Positions 49,171-60,366 of a stretch of 64,000 nt of DNA are shown here, one piece after another. The stretch is taken from the NCBI GenBank assembly GCA_024734555.1, contig JANPWX010000077.1, positions 3,039,887-3,103,886 of the forward strand. The letters run 5' to 3'. This stretch comes from Trochalopteron elliotii. Its lineage: Eukaryota; Chordata; Aves; Passeriformes; Leiothrichidae. A program made the translations under genes and the position numbers. The notes under the pieces are model-generated. The model was not told the DNA's origin and did not search any database. It saw only the letters and a program-made list of their open reading frames with translations. Within the stretch, counting starts at the first letter, position 1. Each line of letters opens with the position of its first letter.

Positions 49171-49736
49171 ATTTGAGATGCTTAGCTGCTTGCCTAGGTT
49201 AATCCACAACACTGATGTTACTAAAGACTTCACAAATAAGGTAAGAGTCATATTGATATCAAATTAATAGGAGCTCCCCTATCTATATAGAATTCATTAC
49301 TAAGTTTTAGTTTGTTCAGAGCATCTCTTACTGGCAGCCACTGACAGTGTTGGAGAGCAGATTCCTTGAAAAGTACTGCAAAAAATAATATTACAGGACC
49401 CAGGAATGATTAATCAGTGATAAAAGAATTGTGCAGCAACAGTTACATGAAGCTTCCCACAACTGATAGCACAGGCATACTTGTCTTTGAAGTAAGGCTT
49501 AATAAGGCTACAGAAGGCTAAGACAAAAAGTAGCTAATCACACTGCTTCAGAATCTGCTACGCAGAACTGATCACTCTGATATGCTGCACTGTACTGCTG
49601 CAGATGCAAAGATTACTTTATTTCCATTAAGGAGAGCAGTATTTTAGTACCTAATTTACAATTTTGTTATTTGAATTCATTGGTTGTTCACATTTCAGGT
49701 CTCTCTGTTTGACCTGGATACAGCAGCATAAGGTAA
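49171..49736. other. Unique sequence between two LTRs
   Basis: Nothing is recognised. The last five bases (GGTAA, 49732-49736) are the left copy of the target-site duplication of the next LTR. Confidence 0.6.
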
Positions 49737-50408
49737 TGTCCTGGTTTAGGACAAATTTGGGAGGAAATCTCCAAATGGGGTTCCTCTGAAAAGCAAATCC
49801 AAACAGCCCCTCCCCCCAGCTGGTCCGGGGAAATAACTCCCTCAGAGAAGAGTGGAAAAAAGCCTTATTTATTTAACAAACAAAATGCCCACAAGCATAA
49901 AGAATGAATAATAATAATAACAATAATAATAATATGAAACAATAAAACCTCTCGCTGCTCCGGAGAGAGATGGCAAAACTGAGAGTCCGTGCCAGGAGTC
50001 TGTTTATCAGTCCCTTCAGTGATGGAAGATGCCGAGTTCCGGCCCGGTGGGCCACGGGTGCAAGATCCCGGTGCTCCTCTGGGTTTTTCAGTCCAGAGCA
50101 GATTTAAACAGTCCCAAAGGAAAATAAAATAGGAAAAAAAAACAGTCCAGGAAAGCTTCTTTGCCTCAGCTAGCTAGACTAACAAAGGGGAAAAAAACTC
50201 TCTCTGGCTGCCCTCCGTGCATCCGACGAAGGAAAAAAAAAAAAACCACACAGTCCCAAGGATGAGAGCAGATTCCGAGGAGTGAGTTTGTTTCTCAAAA
50301 CAAACTGCGCGCTTCTTCTTTCCCTGCTCACTCTCAGAACCAGTCTTAAAGGTACAGAACACAGAACAGATGATCTGGGGATACAGGCATCATAGTCACC
50401 CTAGGACA
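49737..50408 (-). mobile_element. Solo LTR of an endogenous retrovirus, 5-bp target-site duplication
   Basis: The block starts TGTCCTGG and ends CTAGGACA, so the termini are inverted TGTCCT/AGGACA. GGTAA occurs at 49732-49736 and again at 50409-50413, a 5-bp target-site duplication. Length is 672 bp. Minus-strand orientation is chosen from the order of signals. A TATA-like TTTAAGA lies about 60 bp in from the right end, and AATAAATAAGG lies near 49864-49876 with a short U5 after it. An (AAT)n run at 49906-49934 and an A-run at 50231-50245 lie inside. No internal retroviral sequence is present. A 5-bp duplication fits class III (ERVL-like) elements; the class is inference. Confidence 0.9.
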
Positions 50409-50413
50409 GGTAA

Positions 50414-50840
50414 AATTTTCCCATCAGCTCTGGAACATTGATGACATTTAGAAAAGTTTTCTTTCTTATTCTATAAGCAATTTTGGAAAATATTTTCCAA
50501 AATGCAAAGGTATTTGGTTGTTTGGGGTTTTTTTTTACTTTAATATCATACAGTTTATTGCCTAGATATCTAATTGTGTTTTAAAACATATATATTTTAA
50601 ATAATGTCATACCTTTAAACAAAGAAAAATAACTCTATGCCAGCCAAAAGTGGCAGAACACCTCAGTAGCTGACAAAACTCATATATGATGTTAAGTGCA
50701 TTAAAGTGCACAATCATATCTTTAACTTAGAATCTGCCTTTTTTGTCTATATGAAACCAATTTTTAAAAAGTCAGATTATCTGCTGATTCCTTGTGAAGT
50801 CCCTCATGCCATTAAAGGAATTTCCAGCTGCCCTTCCCTG
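50414..50840. other. Unique AT-rich sequence between LTRs
   Basis: No features apart from a T-run near 50528-50536. Confidence 0.6.
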
Positions 50841-50846
50841 GAAAAG

Positions 50847-51362
50847 TGAAGATTAAAGATACCCCAGGTGTAAAGAGGGCTTCTCCCCCATGGACCCTTG
50901 CAGACATTGTGCAATCTTCTCTCTGGGTTTCGCTAGTTCATCACCCACCCCATGGCATCCCCTTTCACTGTTTCCCCATTGGCTATGGGGCCTGGTGTCC
51001 TGTTCCTCTCTTCCCCATGGTCACTTGCCCCCTGCTCTGCCCCCTGTACCACCCACAAACCTGAGACCCTATGTAACTAAGAAAACCCACATGCTCGCTC
51101 TCTCTGGCTCCTGATTCACCTTCAGCACACTGGAATAAATGCTTGCTGGAAATTGATTTGGGCTGGGAGCCTTCTGCCTGTCTTACTGATCTAGCCTTGT
51201 AATATGTGTGGCTGTGTGAGCTTGAATTGCCGCCTNTGTCTTACTGATCTAGCCTTGTAATATGTGTGGCTGTGTGAGCTTGAATTGCCGCCTGAGCAGT
51301 TCTCAAGCAGTTTCTCTACAGGAGAGGCAGACTGGGATCTAGAAGGGCTGTGGCTGCACTCC
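50847..51362 (+). mobile_element. Endogenous retrovirus LTR carrying an assembly duplication
   Basis: A GC-richer block with C-rich sequence in the first half and AATAAA at 51134-51139, followed by TGCTTGCTGG and a U5-like tail. GAAAAG occurs at 50841-50846 and 51363-51368, possibly a 6-bp target-site duplication. The right terminus is CTCC rather than CA, so the edges are tentative. Removing the artificial 58-bp duplication at 51179-51293 leaves about 458 bp, a normal LTR length. Frames 50846-51064 and 50890-51114 are incidental. No retroviral genes flank it. Confidence 0.7.
51179..51293. other. Identical 57-bp copies flanking a single N (unmerged contig overlap)
   Basis: 51179-51235 (starting TGTCTTACTGATCTAGCC) is identical to 51237-51293, and the only ambiguous base of the window, N at 51236, lies exactly between them. 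This is the signature of two contigs whose overlapping ends were joined with a one-base gap. Confidence 0.92.
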
Positions 51363-51410
51363 GAAAAGACACACTGTTACAATTCCTATTATTGGTTTTC
51401 AGGACGATTC

Positions 51411-51520
51411 ACCTTCCTTCTTTCCTTTCTTCCTTCTGTGCTTCCATTCTTCCTTCCGCCCTTCCATCCTTCCTCTCCCTCTCTCCCTCCTTTCTCCTTT
51501 CCTCCTTCTCTCCCTTCATG
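51411..51520. repeat. CT-rich polypyrimidine tract
   Basis: CCTTCCTTTCTTCC-type sequence on the + strand of about 110 bp. It creates the serine/proline/phenylalanine frames 51264-51602 and 51350-51532. Confidence 0.9.
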
Positions 51521-52673
51521 TCTATCACTTAATTATAATTTGAAATATTGTTTACATGTAATTACAGAGGGGAAATGCACATTCATGAAAAACACATTAT
51601 AAGATGCTTGAAAGGAAATATAACTGTTCCTATTTCTAATATGCTTCCTATTATCTTTCTTTTTAGTCAGAAAATTGGGAAAGTAGTGTTTGCAATAACA
51701 TATTTGAAGCAAGATCTAATCTAAGTAGCAGCAGAAACTTCCAATATTTAATACACAAAATCTTTTCTAACTTCTCTGTGATTTGAGACACAATAAGAGA
51801 AAGCAGAAAATTGGTTAAAACCAGTGAGACAACCCAGAGCTGGTTTTCTAATAAAGGAATGCTCCCACTACTACATCAAAGAGATGCTGTAGATTTACCT
51901 TTTTTTTTTCTTTTTTCTTTTTTCTTTTTTTTTTTTTTAATATGGGTAGAAGGAAGCAAGCTTTAACTACAAAGAAGAACCTCTTCTTTTCTTTGTGTCT
52001 CCTTGGAGTCACTTCTATGACATCAAGATGAGGGTTTCTGGCAATGTTCATGATGTCAGAGGATTATGACTTCAGCAGGAGGAATAAAGAGAAGCAGCAG
52101 ATGAATCCTTATAAAATAAAACTCAGTTTCCATAAAAATGTCTTTGTTACTAAGAAACAAGAGAAGAAAAAAGCAAAAGAAATGTGACATATTTAGGTTG
52201 ATTTCTTTCCCCTAAACAGAGTATCCTTTAGTATTCAAGATGTATCCCAAACATACTGATTTCTATAGCCTCTTCATGTAAGACTTAACCCACTATGGGT
52301 AATACATTTTTAAAGGAGTCTTCAGATGTTCCTGCTAATTCTTATGACAGCTAAAACTTTCATATTTACAATGCACACACAAATGTCTCCTGTATAAAAT
52401 CAATTAGAAAGCAATCCTATAGCCTCTGTGATCTCACAATTCATTCCTCCAGTTACTGTGTAGTGCAGAGAATATAGATGGAATTTAATACCTTATTGAA
52501 AGGCAGGCAAAGTCGTAACAAGAAAACACAAAGGTGTAATTTTTCTGAGTCTTCATTTATATCTCCATTATACATTTCACATTTAGATATAAACATGCTG
52601 ACCAAACTTAATTTAACTTTAAATATTTCTCAGTTGTGAGACTATGAGTTAATAAAACATAATATAATATAAG
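51521..52673. other. Unique AT-rich sequence
   Basis: A T-rich, C-interrupted run lies at 51899-51939 and makes a lysine-rich frame on the minus strand (51848-52051). No gene is recognised. Confidence 0.55.
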
Positions 52674-52805
52674 TATCACAGAATCATGAAATTACCTGGA
52701 TTGGAAAGGAAGCTTAAAAATTACCAAGTTCCAAGCCCCTGCCATGAGCAGGGACACCTTCCACCAGATCAGATAGCTCAAAGCCTTGTAGCCAATCAGA
52801 CTCAA
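52674..52805 (-). mobile_element. CR1 LINE 3' end, 5'-truncated
   Basis: TCACAGAATCATGAAATTAC at the left edge, then GGATTGGAAAGGAAG, then GCCATGAGCAGGGACACCTT and CCACCAGATCAGATAGCTCA. This is the reverse complement of the CR1 terminus. It ends near 52800. Confidence 0.9.
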
Positions 52806-52899
52806 TTTGGGAAAGAGCAATTTCACTGTTAATTAAAACCACATTAGGATGGTGAGAAAAAAATATGGAAATAAAAACATTTTCCCCTGTCCCCATCCT

Positions 52900-53730
52900 C
52901 TTTCTTTCAGACTCAGTTTTACTCCTTCATTCACAACTCTTCTGCCTCCTCCCTCTCCACCCTGGGTAGTTGCAAGCAGGGTGAGGAACGGGAGTTGCAG
53001 TAAAAACAATTTGCTCTGCTACTCCTTCCCTTTCATGCTCTCCTCTACTCTAGTGTAGTGTACTCTCCTCCCATAGGAGATAGTCCTTTGCTGATACGTA
53101 TCCTTTCCACAGGCTGCAGTTCTTCAAGGACTGTTCCAACGTGTTCTTGCAATGAGTTACAGTCCTTCAGGAATAGATTGTTCCAGTGTGAGTCTTCTAT
53201 GGGGTCACAAGTCCTGCCAGAAAACCACACACGAGCTCCTCTCCATGAGCATGGCCCTTGCAGAGGCCTGTTATGACAAGGCTACACCTGCCTCGGAGAT
53301 ATTTCTATGTCCTGGAGCGTGAGGTCCTTTAATGGGCTGCAGGGTGGATATCTGCTCAAACATGATCCCCATCATGGATTGCATGAGGAAAACTTGCTTT
53401 AGTATATACTTCTGCATGAGCTGCAAGGGAAACTGCTCCAGTGCCTGGAGTACCTCCTCCTCATGTTTCTCTGATTGAGATATCTGTAGGTTTGTTTCAA
53501 ATTTGTTTATCATCCCTCTCTCTCACAGATGCTCTGCAGCATTTTTTGCCTCTTCTGAAATATGAAATGCACCACTATCATGGCTGAGGGGCTAAACTGT
53601 GTCCTGTGGTGAGTCTGCTGAACCCATGTGGAACCAACTGCATCTGACATGGGAAATCCCTGGCCTCTCTTCACAGACAACACCCTTGTTCCCTCCTGCA
53701 CACCTTGTTAAGCAAATGCAATACAGAAGT
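52900..53730. mobile_element. Old dispersed avian repeat with internal 30-60 bp motifs
   Basis: Internal near-repeats include GGCTGCAGTTCTTCAAGGA followed by CTGTTCCAACGTG. The second is TTACAGTCCTTCAGGAATAG followed by TTGTTCCAGTGTG. GGGCTGCAGGGTGGATATCTG and CTGGAGTACCTCCTCC come later. I recognise this order from a repeat that is widespread in bird genomes, but I cannot assign its class with confidence. The minus strand has partly open protein-like frames (53271-53513 and 53510-53701) that overlap by an ATGA. In this repeat that is most simply a frameshift. It lies directly beside the CR1 piece at 52674-52805. Confidence 0.65.
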
Positions 53731-54535
53731 CCACCTGCTGAGATGAGAAAACATAGTGAAGTTTCTTGGCAGCATAAAAATAACTTTATGGTTTCATGTT
53801 TAATGTTCATTGCTATGAAATATATTATTTTCTTAAACTTTTTTTTTATTATTTTTATTTAATGGCTGTTTTCTTGTTACAAATAAAATGAGAAACATTC
53901 ACCATTTTCCCTAGTGAGATGTGAACTCCTTTGTGTTACTTTGAAAAAATGTTTTTCATCTCCCTCGCTGATCTGAACATTCTAATTATGGTAGCTTTAA
54001 ATGTGACAGTATCTTTTTCATAAGACTGACATCAGTAGGATGAAAGTAGTGAGAAATAAGGAGTTCAGATGAGGAGATGATACAAAAATGACTAGACTTA
54101 TCAAGAATTCTATGTGTGAAAATCACAAATAAAAGGAAAAATTATATCCAACAGGCAGAGGTAACACACTTTAGCAGTATCTAAGATATGAAAGGAAAGG
54201 AAAAGCAAAGGTGGCAATAGAGTTGGAGGGAGTCTAAGAGTGATACTGCTTGAATGATTAAATATTTTGATTCATTTTCAAATCTGAAAGATGAGACAAA
54301 AAATAATCTAGGTCCACATCTTACACCTAGGATATAATATATTAAAGCCTACAGTCGAGGCCTTGTTCATTGCAATACTTTAAGTTGTTATATCACTTTG
54401 GGCTAAGTAAAGTTAAAATTCAATAATGGTAAAACACTGGTTCCAAAATTCAATAATGTTAAAATATTAGTTCCAAGTAGAATGCAACTTTCATTTCTGA
54501 ATTCAGAATGAAAGGAAAGAAAAATCAACTGCAAA
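53731..54535. other. Unique AT-rich sequence with one short duplication
   Basis: No gene is recognised. A 30-bp tandem duplication lies at 54415-54474. Confidence 0.55.
54415..54474. repeat. 30-bp tandem duplication
   Basis: AAAATTCAATAATGGTAAAA plus ten more bases is repeated immediately with about four differences in 30 bases. Confidence 0.88.
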
Positions 54536-54840
54536 GTCCATGGAGTCAGACTCTTTTCAGAGGTTCATAGGGACAGGACCAGAGGCAATTGGCACACCTT
54601 GAAACACAGGAGGTGCACTGTGAACATCAAAAAACTTTTTTTTTTTTTTTTTTTTTTTTTAACTGTTAGAGTGACTGAGCACTGGGACAGGTTAAAGATC
54701 TTGGAGATCTTAAAAAGCTGTCTGGACATGGGTCAGGGCAAGCTGCTAGAGGTGACAGTGCCTGAGCAGGAGGTAGACCAAGATAAACTGATAAACTCTA
54801 GCAGTCCCCTCTAACCTCAAACAACCCTCAGTTCTGTACT
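54536..54840 (+). mobile_element. CR1 LINE 3' region with an internal T25 run
   Basis: CATAGGGACAGGACCAGAGG near 54568, then GAAACACAGGAGGTGCACTG and TGAACATCA. A run of 25 T follows at 54636-54660, then GAGTGACTGAGCACTGGGAC, CTTGGAGATCTT, CTGTCTGGACATGGGTC and CTAACCTCA. The order is that of the CR1 3' end on the + strand. The T-run replaces the short T-rich spot usual at that place. The canonical terminus is eroded. Confidence 0.92.
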
Positions 54841-55200
54841 GCTCCTTGTTCAGACCTCCCCAGGACTCTCTACCTATGTCTCAGGACTCTATCCCAGTCC
54901 TCCAAATTCACCATCCTCTGCCTCAGTGGTACTGCAGCAGAGTTGTTCTCAAGCTTCCCACAGCCCCAACCTACGCAGCCATGATCCTGCTGAGTTGGGA
55001 CACCTGTGGCTGCATGTCCTGGGCCAGACTCGGCACAGCCCTGTGTCCAGGCTGTCCTGGTGCCCTCTGGCTGACCTGCTGGGACAATGAGACCTCATGG
55101 GGAGCCTCCAATTCTGCTGGGCTCCAGGGAGGCAGCAGAGCTGTACCCAACAACTTGGTGTCACTGACTCTTCTCTTCAAGGGACAGTGACGGTTCAGTC
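54841..55200. other. GC-richer patch of unknown origin
   Basis: About 350 bp of higher GC content directly follow the CR1 end. A 114-codon + frame (54846-55190) is opposed by two minus frames (54949-55164, 54971-55180). No domain is recognised. It may be another old repeat copy. Confidence 0.5.
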
Positions 55201-58200
55201 CTTGGAATTTGCTTGTTTGGGTTTTAATTTATGAAATTTTACCATCTAGAAGTTATCAGGAAAGCCATAGGTATTATTGTAGTTTTCATAACTCTTTTCT
55301 GCCTGTGATTTTTCAGTATTTTTGTTACAGCTTTCATATGAAATTATCACTAACTGACAAATTAAAAGGTATTACTTGTGCACTCATACAGCTTTTGGTC
55401 AAATATTTTTGTGTGTTTCAGCATGTAATCTAATGCATGCCCTGAAAACCCCAGCTTCACAGAGAAAAAAAATGAAACTGTTTCCTTGTATACAATAGAA
55501 GCCAAATGAGCATGCTAGCAATGGAAATCCAAGAGATAACTTTTCATCAGTATGGGCAAACAAATGATTTCTTTCATTTCAAGTCAGATATAATCTGTGT
55601 TCCCACACTGAGAATAAGGGTAATCAAGAAATATTTTCTAAGTTAATTTCATGCAAAGAAGCCAGTATTGTGATAAACATTTAATAAGACAGAACACAGA
55701 ACTCCTTGAATTTTATGGAGCTGCCTGTAATTTTTATTGTAAGACTGTAAAATGTGTGACCCGGACACAAACCCCCCTCATCTACCCAAGATTTCTGTGG
55801 GAATACCAAACTGAACACAGGAGTGTTGAACAAAAAGTACTATTGTGGATCCACCAAGCTTCTACAGAAAGGTTATTGTGTTCATAGTCGTCAAAGCACA
55901 GTGCTTCTTAAGGAGGTTGAATTTGGTCCAAACCATCACTTACCCTAAAATGAGTTATGGAAAATTATCTCAGATCTTTTGTGATGGATCTTCTTGAGCC
56001 CATATAAAACATTTGAAGTATCCTCATAACAAAATCGACATTTATAATGATGTTGCATAGTGACAAATCCTTTCCAAATCCTTGTTACCCTGGAACAGAA
56101 TCATGAACACAATCTAAACTGATTTGCACTTAATCGTGTAATGGAGATGAAACAAACTCAGAATAGTGAAGTTCTTCTTATAGAGTTCAAATATCTAGCC
56201 TGGCAAATTTTCAAAGCAGCACAAGAAGGAAATTTGCTTCTTGACTCTTACTTTGCCCTTTGTGATTACCTCATCTGATTACCTCAGAACACTATCTTAT
56301 ATTGCTTGTGCATTTGTGAGATGTCAATGGTATTTAAATTACAGAAATATTTATTTCAGTCGTCCTCCATTTAAAAGGTCATTTGCAGTGTTTTATAGTT
56401 GCCTCTGTTCGGTTGTCATTTTCTCTCAGAAACCTGAATCAGTATTTCCTAAAAATAACTACTTTTTTCATCTAGGAATTATGGATCTTAGCTTTGCAAA
56501 TCTCATTTAATCAACATGATTACACTGGAGAACCTGGTTGAGAATAACAAAGTCAGTTGAGTGTGTTTTTAGGAGAAAAGAAGTAAAAAAGTGAACAACC
56601 TAGTCTTGTGCATCAAAATCCCCTGTACTTGCAAGAAAAATGTCAAATTTTTATAAGTCTGCTAGTTAAGCATTTTCCATATTGTTAGTTCTCTTTAGAA
56701 TGTCTTTTATTTCAGACTTGAATATTTTATGTTCTTAATTAATAGAACCCTGAGTAAACTTAAATAAAATTATCATTTTAACTATCGCCTATTTGCAACA
56801 GATTTGTTGGTTAGCTACATACTTTTTAACTATAAAATTTTGATTAGTGGCCACTGTGTCACTGTCAGGTAACTCCTGAGGATCACTTCTGTCTTACCAG
56901 ACTGCACACTGTGGATCCATGAATTGCAGATCAGGTGGGATATATAGAGGGAGGTGGACCCTGAGAAGAACTTTTTTTTTTTTCTGGAAAGAAATAAAAA
57001 GATTCACATTCTTTGAAGATACAATAGAGTCTCTGTGGATGAAATTGTAAATGCTTGAAGGATCCTATGCATATTAATAACACTGACTAAAGAACAATTG
57101 TTTACTATTTTAGGTAGATTTTTAGAGAACAAAAAAAGAAATACCACTCCATTGCTCTTGTGGAAAGTTGGGGGGCAGAAGTGTCTTTAATAATTTCTTT
57201 TTTTAGACCACCAGTGAAAAAAAGAGCCAGAACAATATCAAGACATTTTTTGTCAGATATTAAGAACAGTAAACCTGAACAAAGGGTTTTATTTCATTTA
57301 GGTCCAAAGAAAAAGCAGTTTACTTATGCACATACTTATACCACTATTTCTATCTTGCCCTATTTTAAATATTTATTTAAGATATCTTAGAGAATGATCT
57401 AAGTGATCTAAGAAGACAAAACAGGCAGTTTCACTAACGCTCTAGTAGACATGAGGAAAAAAAATATTATTGGAAATCATCTCTACAGTTAATGTATTTT
57501 TGCAGTAGAATTATTACACTGACAAGAGATTAGAATTTGCCATCAATATGTCTTTCTGTTGAAAGATGCTCAGAACATGTGTGACCTATGAATGCTCACC
57601 CTGCAGTGCATTATGTACATTTTAGTTCTGAGGGGATTTATTGTTTGCTCGTTTGTCTGTTTGACTGGATTTGCTTGGTTCTGTTTTCGATAGAAAATTT
57701 AACAATCTCATTTTAATGGCTCTGAGCACCATGCACCATATTACGGCACCCCTGTTGTATACATGATACTTGGCAAGGCACTCATTTTATTGTCACAACT
57801 ACACTCAAGCTGTAGAAGGTATAGTGGAATAAAAAAACCCTGCAAGACGTCAGACACTCAGAACTGCATATCTACTTTTATTTATATGCACAAAATCACT
57901 ACCCATTCAGTACCATTCTGCTTGTAGGTCTTCTGCAGCTGAGTTATACTCAAAAACTTGTTTGTAACTTCAAATCAAAAACATTAGCTAAGTCACAGCA
58001 GTGTATGCTGCAGATCCACACTACTATAGGCCAGCTTCTGGTGATCCACAGCCAGGCAGCATTTGACTTTGTCACATATGCATCCAGGGACATATGAAGT
58101 ACCCCTGATTTCTTTCCAAGCCTTCTGTCATGCTCCACAATGACGTGGGTGCCCTGTAGGCCTCTCTTGTGTCTGTCAAGCACATGTGCATGTCCTCAAT

Positions 58201-58311
58201 CTTTTATGGCATATGACAAGATCAAACAGAACCAGTTGACTATACTAAGGAAACTAATTTCCACATTTGTTTTCTTTATGTAGCCTTAACTTGAGGCTGC
58301 TCTCAGCGCAA
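55201..58311. other. Unique AT-rich sequence
   Basis: No gene or repeat family is recognised. Two frames look slightly protein-like (57160-57390 on + and 57950-58183 on minus) but neither matches a protein that I can name. Confidence 0.5.
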
Positions 58312-58333
58312 TACTATCACTACTACTACTCAA

Positions 58334-58374
<41 letters not shown>

Positions 58375-58396
58375 GCTACTACTACTACTACTACTA
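58312..58396. repeat. (TAC)n trinucleotide repeat
   Basis: About 85 bp of ACT/TAC units with a few interruptions (TCAAC, TGC). It gives a polythreonine stretch in the + frame 58267-58497, which is not supported as a gene. Confidence 0.95.
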
Positions 58397-59450
58397 AAAG
58401 TGCATACAAACTATTTAATAAACTTGAGCTATATTTTGAAGTGTCTACTCTTACTACTTTAAAGTTATTTTCTACAATTAAAGCTTTCGGTACTTAGTCA
58501 GATACTTAGAATTTATGCATACACCTATATGAGCTAATGCTTCAATTTGCTTCAATTATTGCTTATTATTAATTTTCTGTACCTGAATTTGAACTGGATT
58601 CTCTGCTGTCTTTAGACTTACAGAAATCATTCCACCAACCTCATTCTTCCAATCAGCCTCTCACTATGGCTTATTTTTTTCTTATGCATAAAACTTAAGT
58701 TTAATTACTTCAACTTAAGTTCCATGCTGAGAAGCAAAATCAGTGTACTTTGCAGCTGCAAGAAAAAGCCACCATCCCTACAGCCTGCTGGTATTGTGTG
58801 TTACCAGTGATGGCGCTTTTAATGGTGATCTAATTTCAAAGAAGTATTTTCTTTTAGCAAAAACTTCTAGCCCCTCAATGCAGCATGAGTCTAGTGATTG
58901 TAACAGACATGGGCCTTGTCAATAAGACTAATTTTTCAAATATTACTTGAAAGAAGTGAGAATCTGATCAACAAATATTGAAGTGCATCAATTAGTTTCA
59001 TAAGGCAGATTCTCTTTGCAGAATAACAAGATTATATTCAAGGATGCCATGTAGATCATTACCAGTAACTCAAAAAATTTAGTAATTGAATAAAGTTGTT
59101 AACCACTGAAATGCCACTTATTTTAGTTGTGGCAAAAAAATAATTTGTACCTTATTTAAACTAATCTGAAGACTATATAATGCAAAATAATTGACATACA
59201 TATCACTAGAATGGAGTAGTGATCCTGACCGTTTATTGTAAATCAATTTTCTTAAACTGAGACAAGACACTGAATAATATTACAGTATCAAATTATTTAA
59301 GTTACTGTATGAAGGTTTCATCTTTTTCATTTCAGTTTACTCCCTCTGAATATAATGCTGAATTTAAGGGACCTGAAAATACTAAATAAAGAAAAAAAAC
59401 AATCAACACACAAACCCCTCTATAATAAATGAAAGCAGCATTCATGGGAA

Positions 59451-59512
59451 AAAAAAAACAACAAAAACAAAGCAAAACAAAACAAAAAAAATCCAACCAA
59501 ACAAAAAAAAAT
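59451..59512. repeat. A-rich (CAAAA)n low complexity
   Basis: Imperfect CAAAA and CAAA units. Confidence 0.85.
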
Positions 59513-59885
59513 CAACCTAGATCTGGGCTCAAATTAGATGTGTGATTTCTAAAAGTCACAGAAAAAAAAAAGTAAGTTTTAATTTTTTATCTCACTCATT
59601 CTTAGTAAAAATCAAAAGAGAAATAAACAATTTGTTTTCTCTTTACTAAAGATTTTTCATATTTTTTTGCCTCAGTGACTTACAGATTTTGGAATCCAGC
59701 AGTCTCAAATAGTCAGGGGAAGATTATTTTATTGAGTTATGGTGGTAACATGAGATGTTCTATCTGTATCTCCAGATTTCAGGATTCCAACCTAAAGCAT
59801 TTTGAGGTCCATATGCCACATGCAACTTGCCCACAGAAGAAACCACACAGATAATAGTAAGTAACTAACAGTTTCAGAGAACTGT

Positions 59886-59970
59886 GCAAAAAAACACAAA
59901 ACAAAACAAAACAAACAAAAACCCCAAAACATAACCAGCAAAAACAAAACAAACAAACAATAAACAAACT
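59886..59970. repeat. A-rich (CAAAA)n/(CAAA)n low complexity
   Basis: Imperfect CAAAA and CAAA units over about 80 bp. The minus-strand cysteine/phenylalanine-rich frame 59779-59967 is its product. Confidence 0.88.
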
Positions 59971-60305
59971 ACACCTTTTCTCACCTCAGAGTGTTGCAAC
60001 ACGTCTCCTTTCCTCCTTTCAATGCCTGCTCAGAATCATTTTGAAAACAAGGGAGCTGCAACATGGTTATAGACTGCAAAGTGTGTGTGAATATTTACCA
60101 TGCGTGGCATGCAGAATATATTCCTAAAAGGTAAACAAGTCAAAGAAATCCTGCTTCTGCTTTTCCTAAGATGCTGATAAAATTGTGCTTCTGGCTCCAA
60201 CAGTGCTGTATCAGTGGGGTACCATGTTAAATAAAGATAAGGAAGAAATGTGCTCTGAGCATGAATATGAACCATCTCCATGGCATCATCGGATTCATTA
60301 AACAT

Positions 60306-60366
60306 TTTTAATTAAACATTATTTTATTACATTTAATTAAACATTATTTTTTATTAAACATTTTTT
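60306..60366. repeat. Short tandem repeat around ATTAAACATTATTTT
   Basis: TTTAATTAAACATTATTTTA is followed within 30 bp by a near copy and then a partial third copy. Confidence 0.8.

Noticed and set aside
51179..51293. Genuine tandem duplication in an LTR
   Set aside because: The copies are identical and separated by exactly one N, the only N in the window, which fits an unmerged contig overlap better.
53271..53701. Two minus-strand frames overlapping by ATGA, as in a bacterial operon
   Set aside because: The window is avian nuclear DNA and the frames lie in a dispersed repeat; the overlap is most simply a frameshift.
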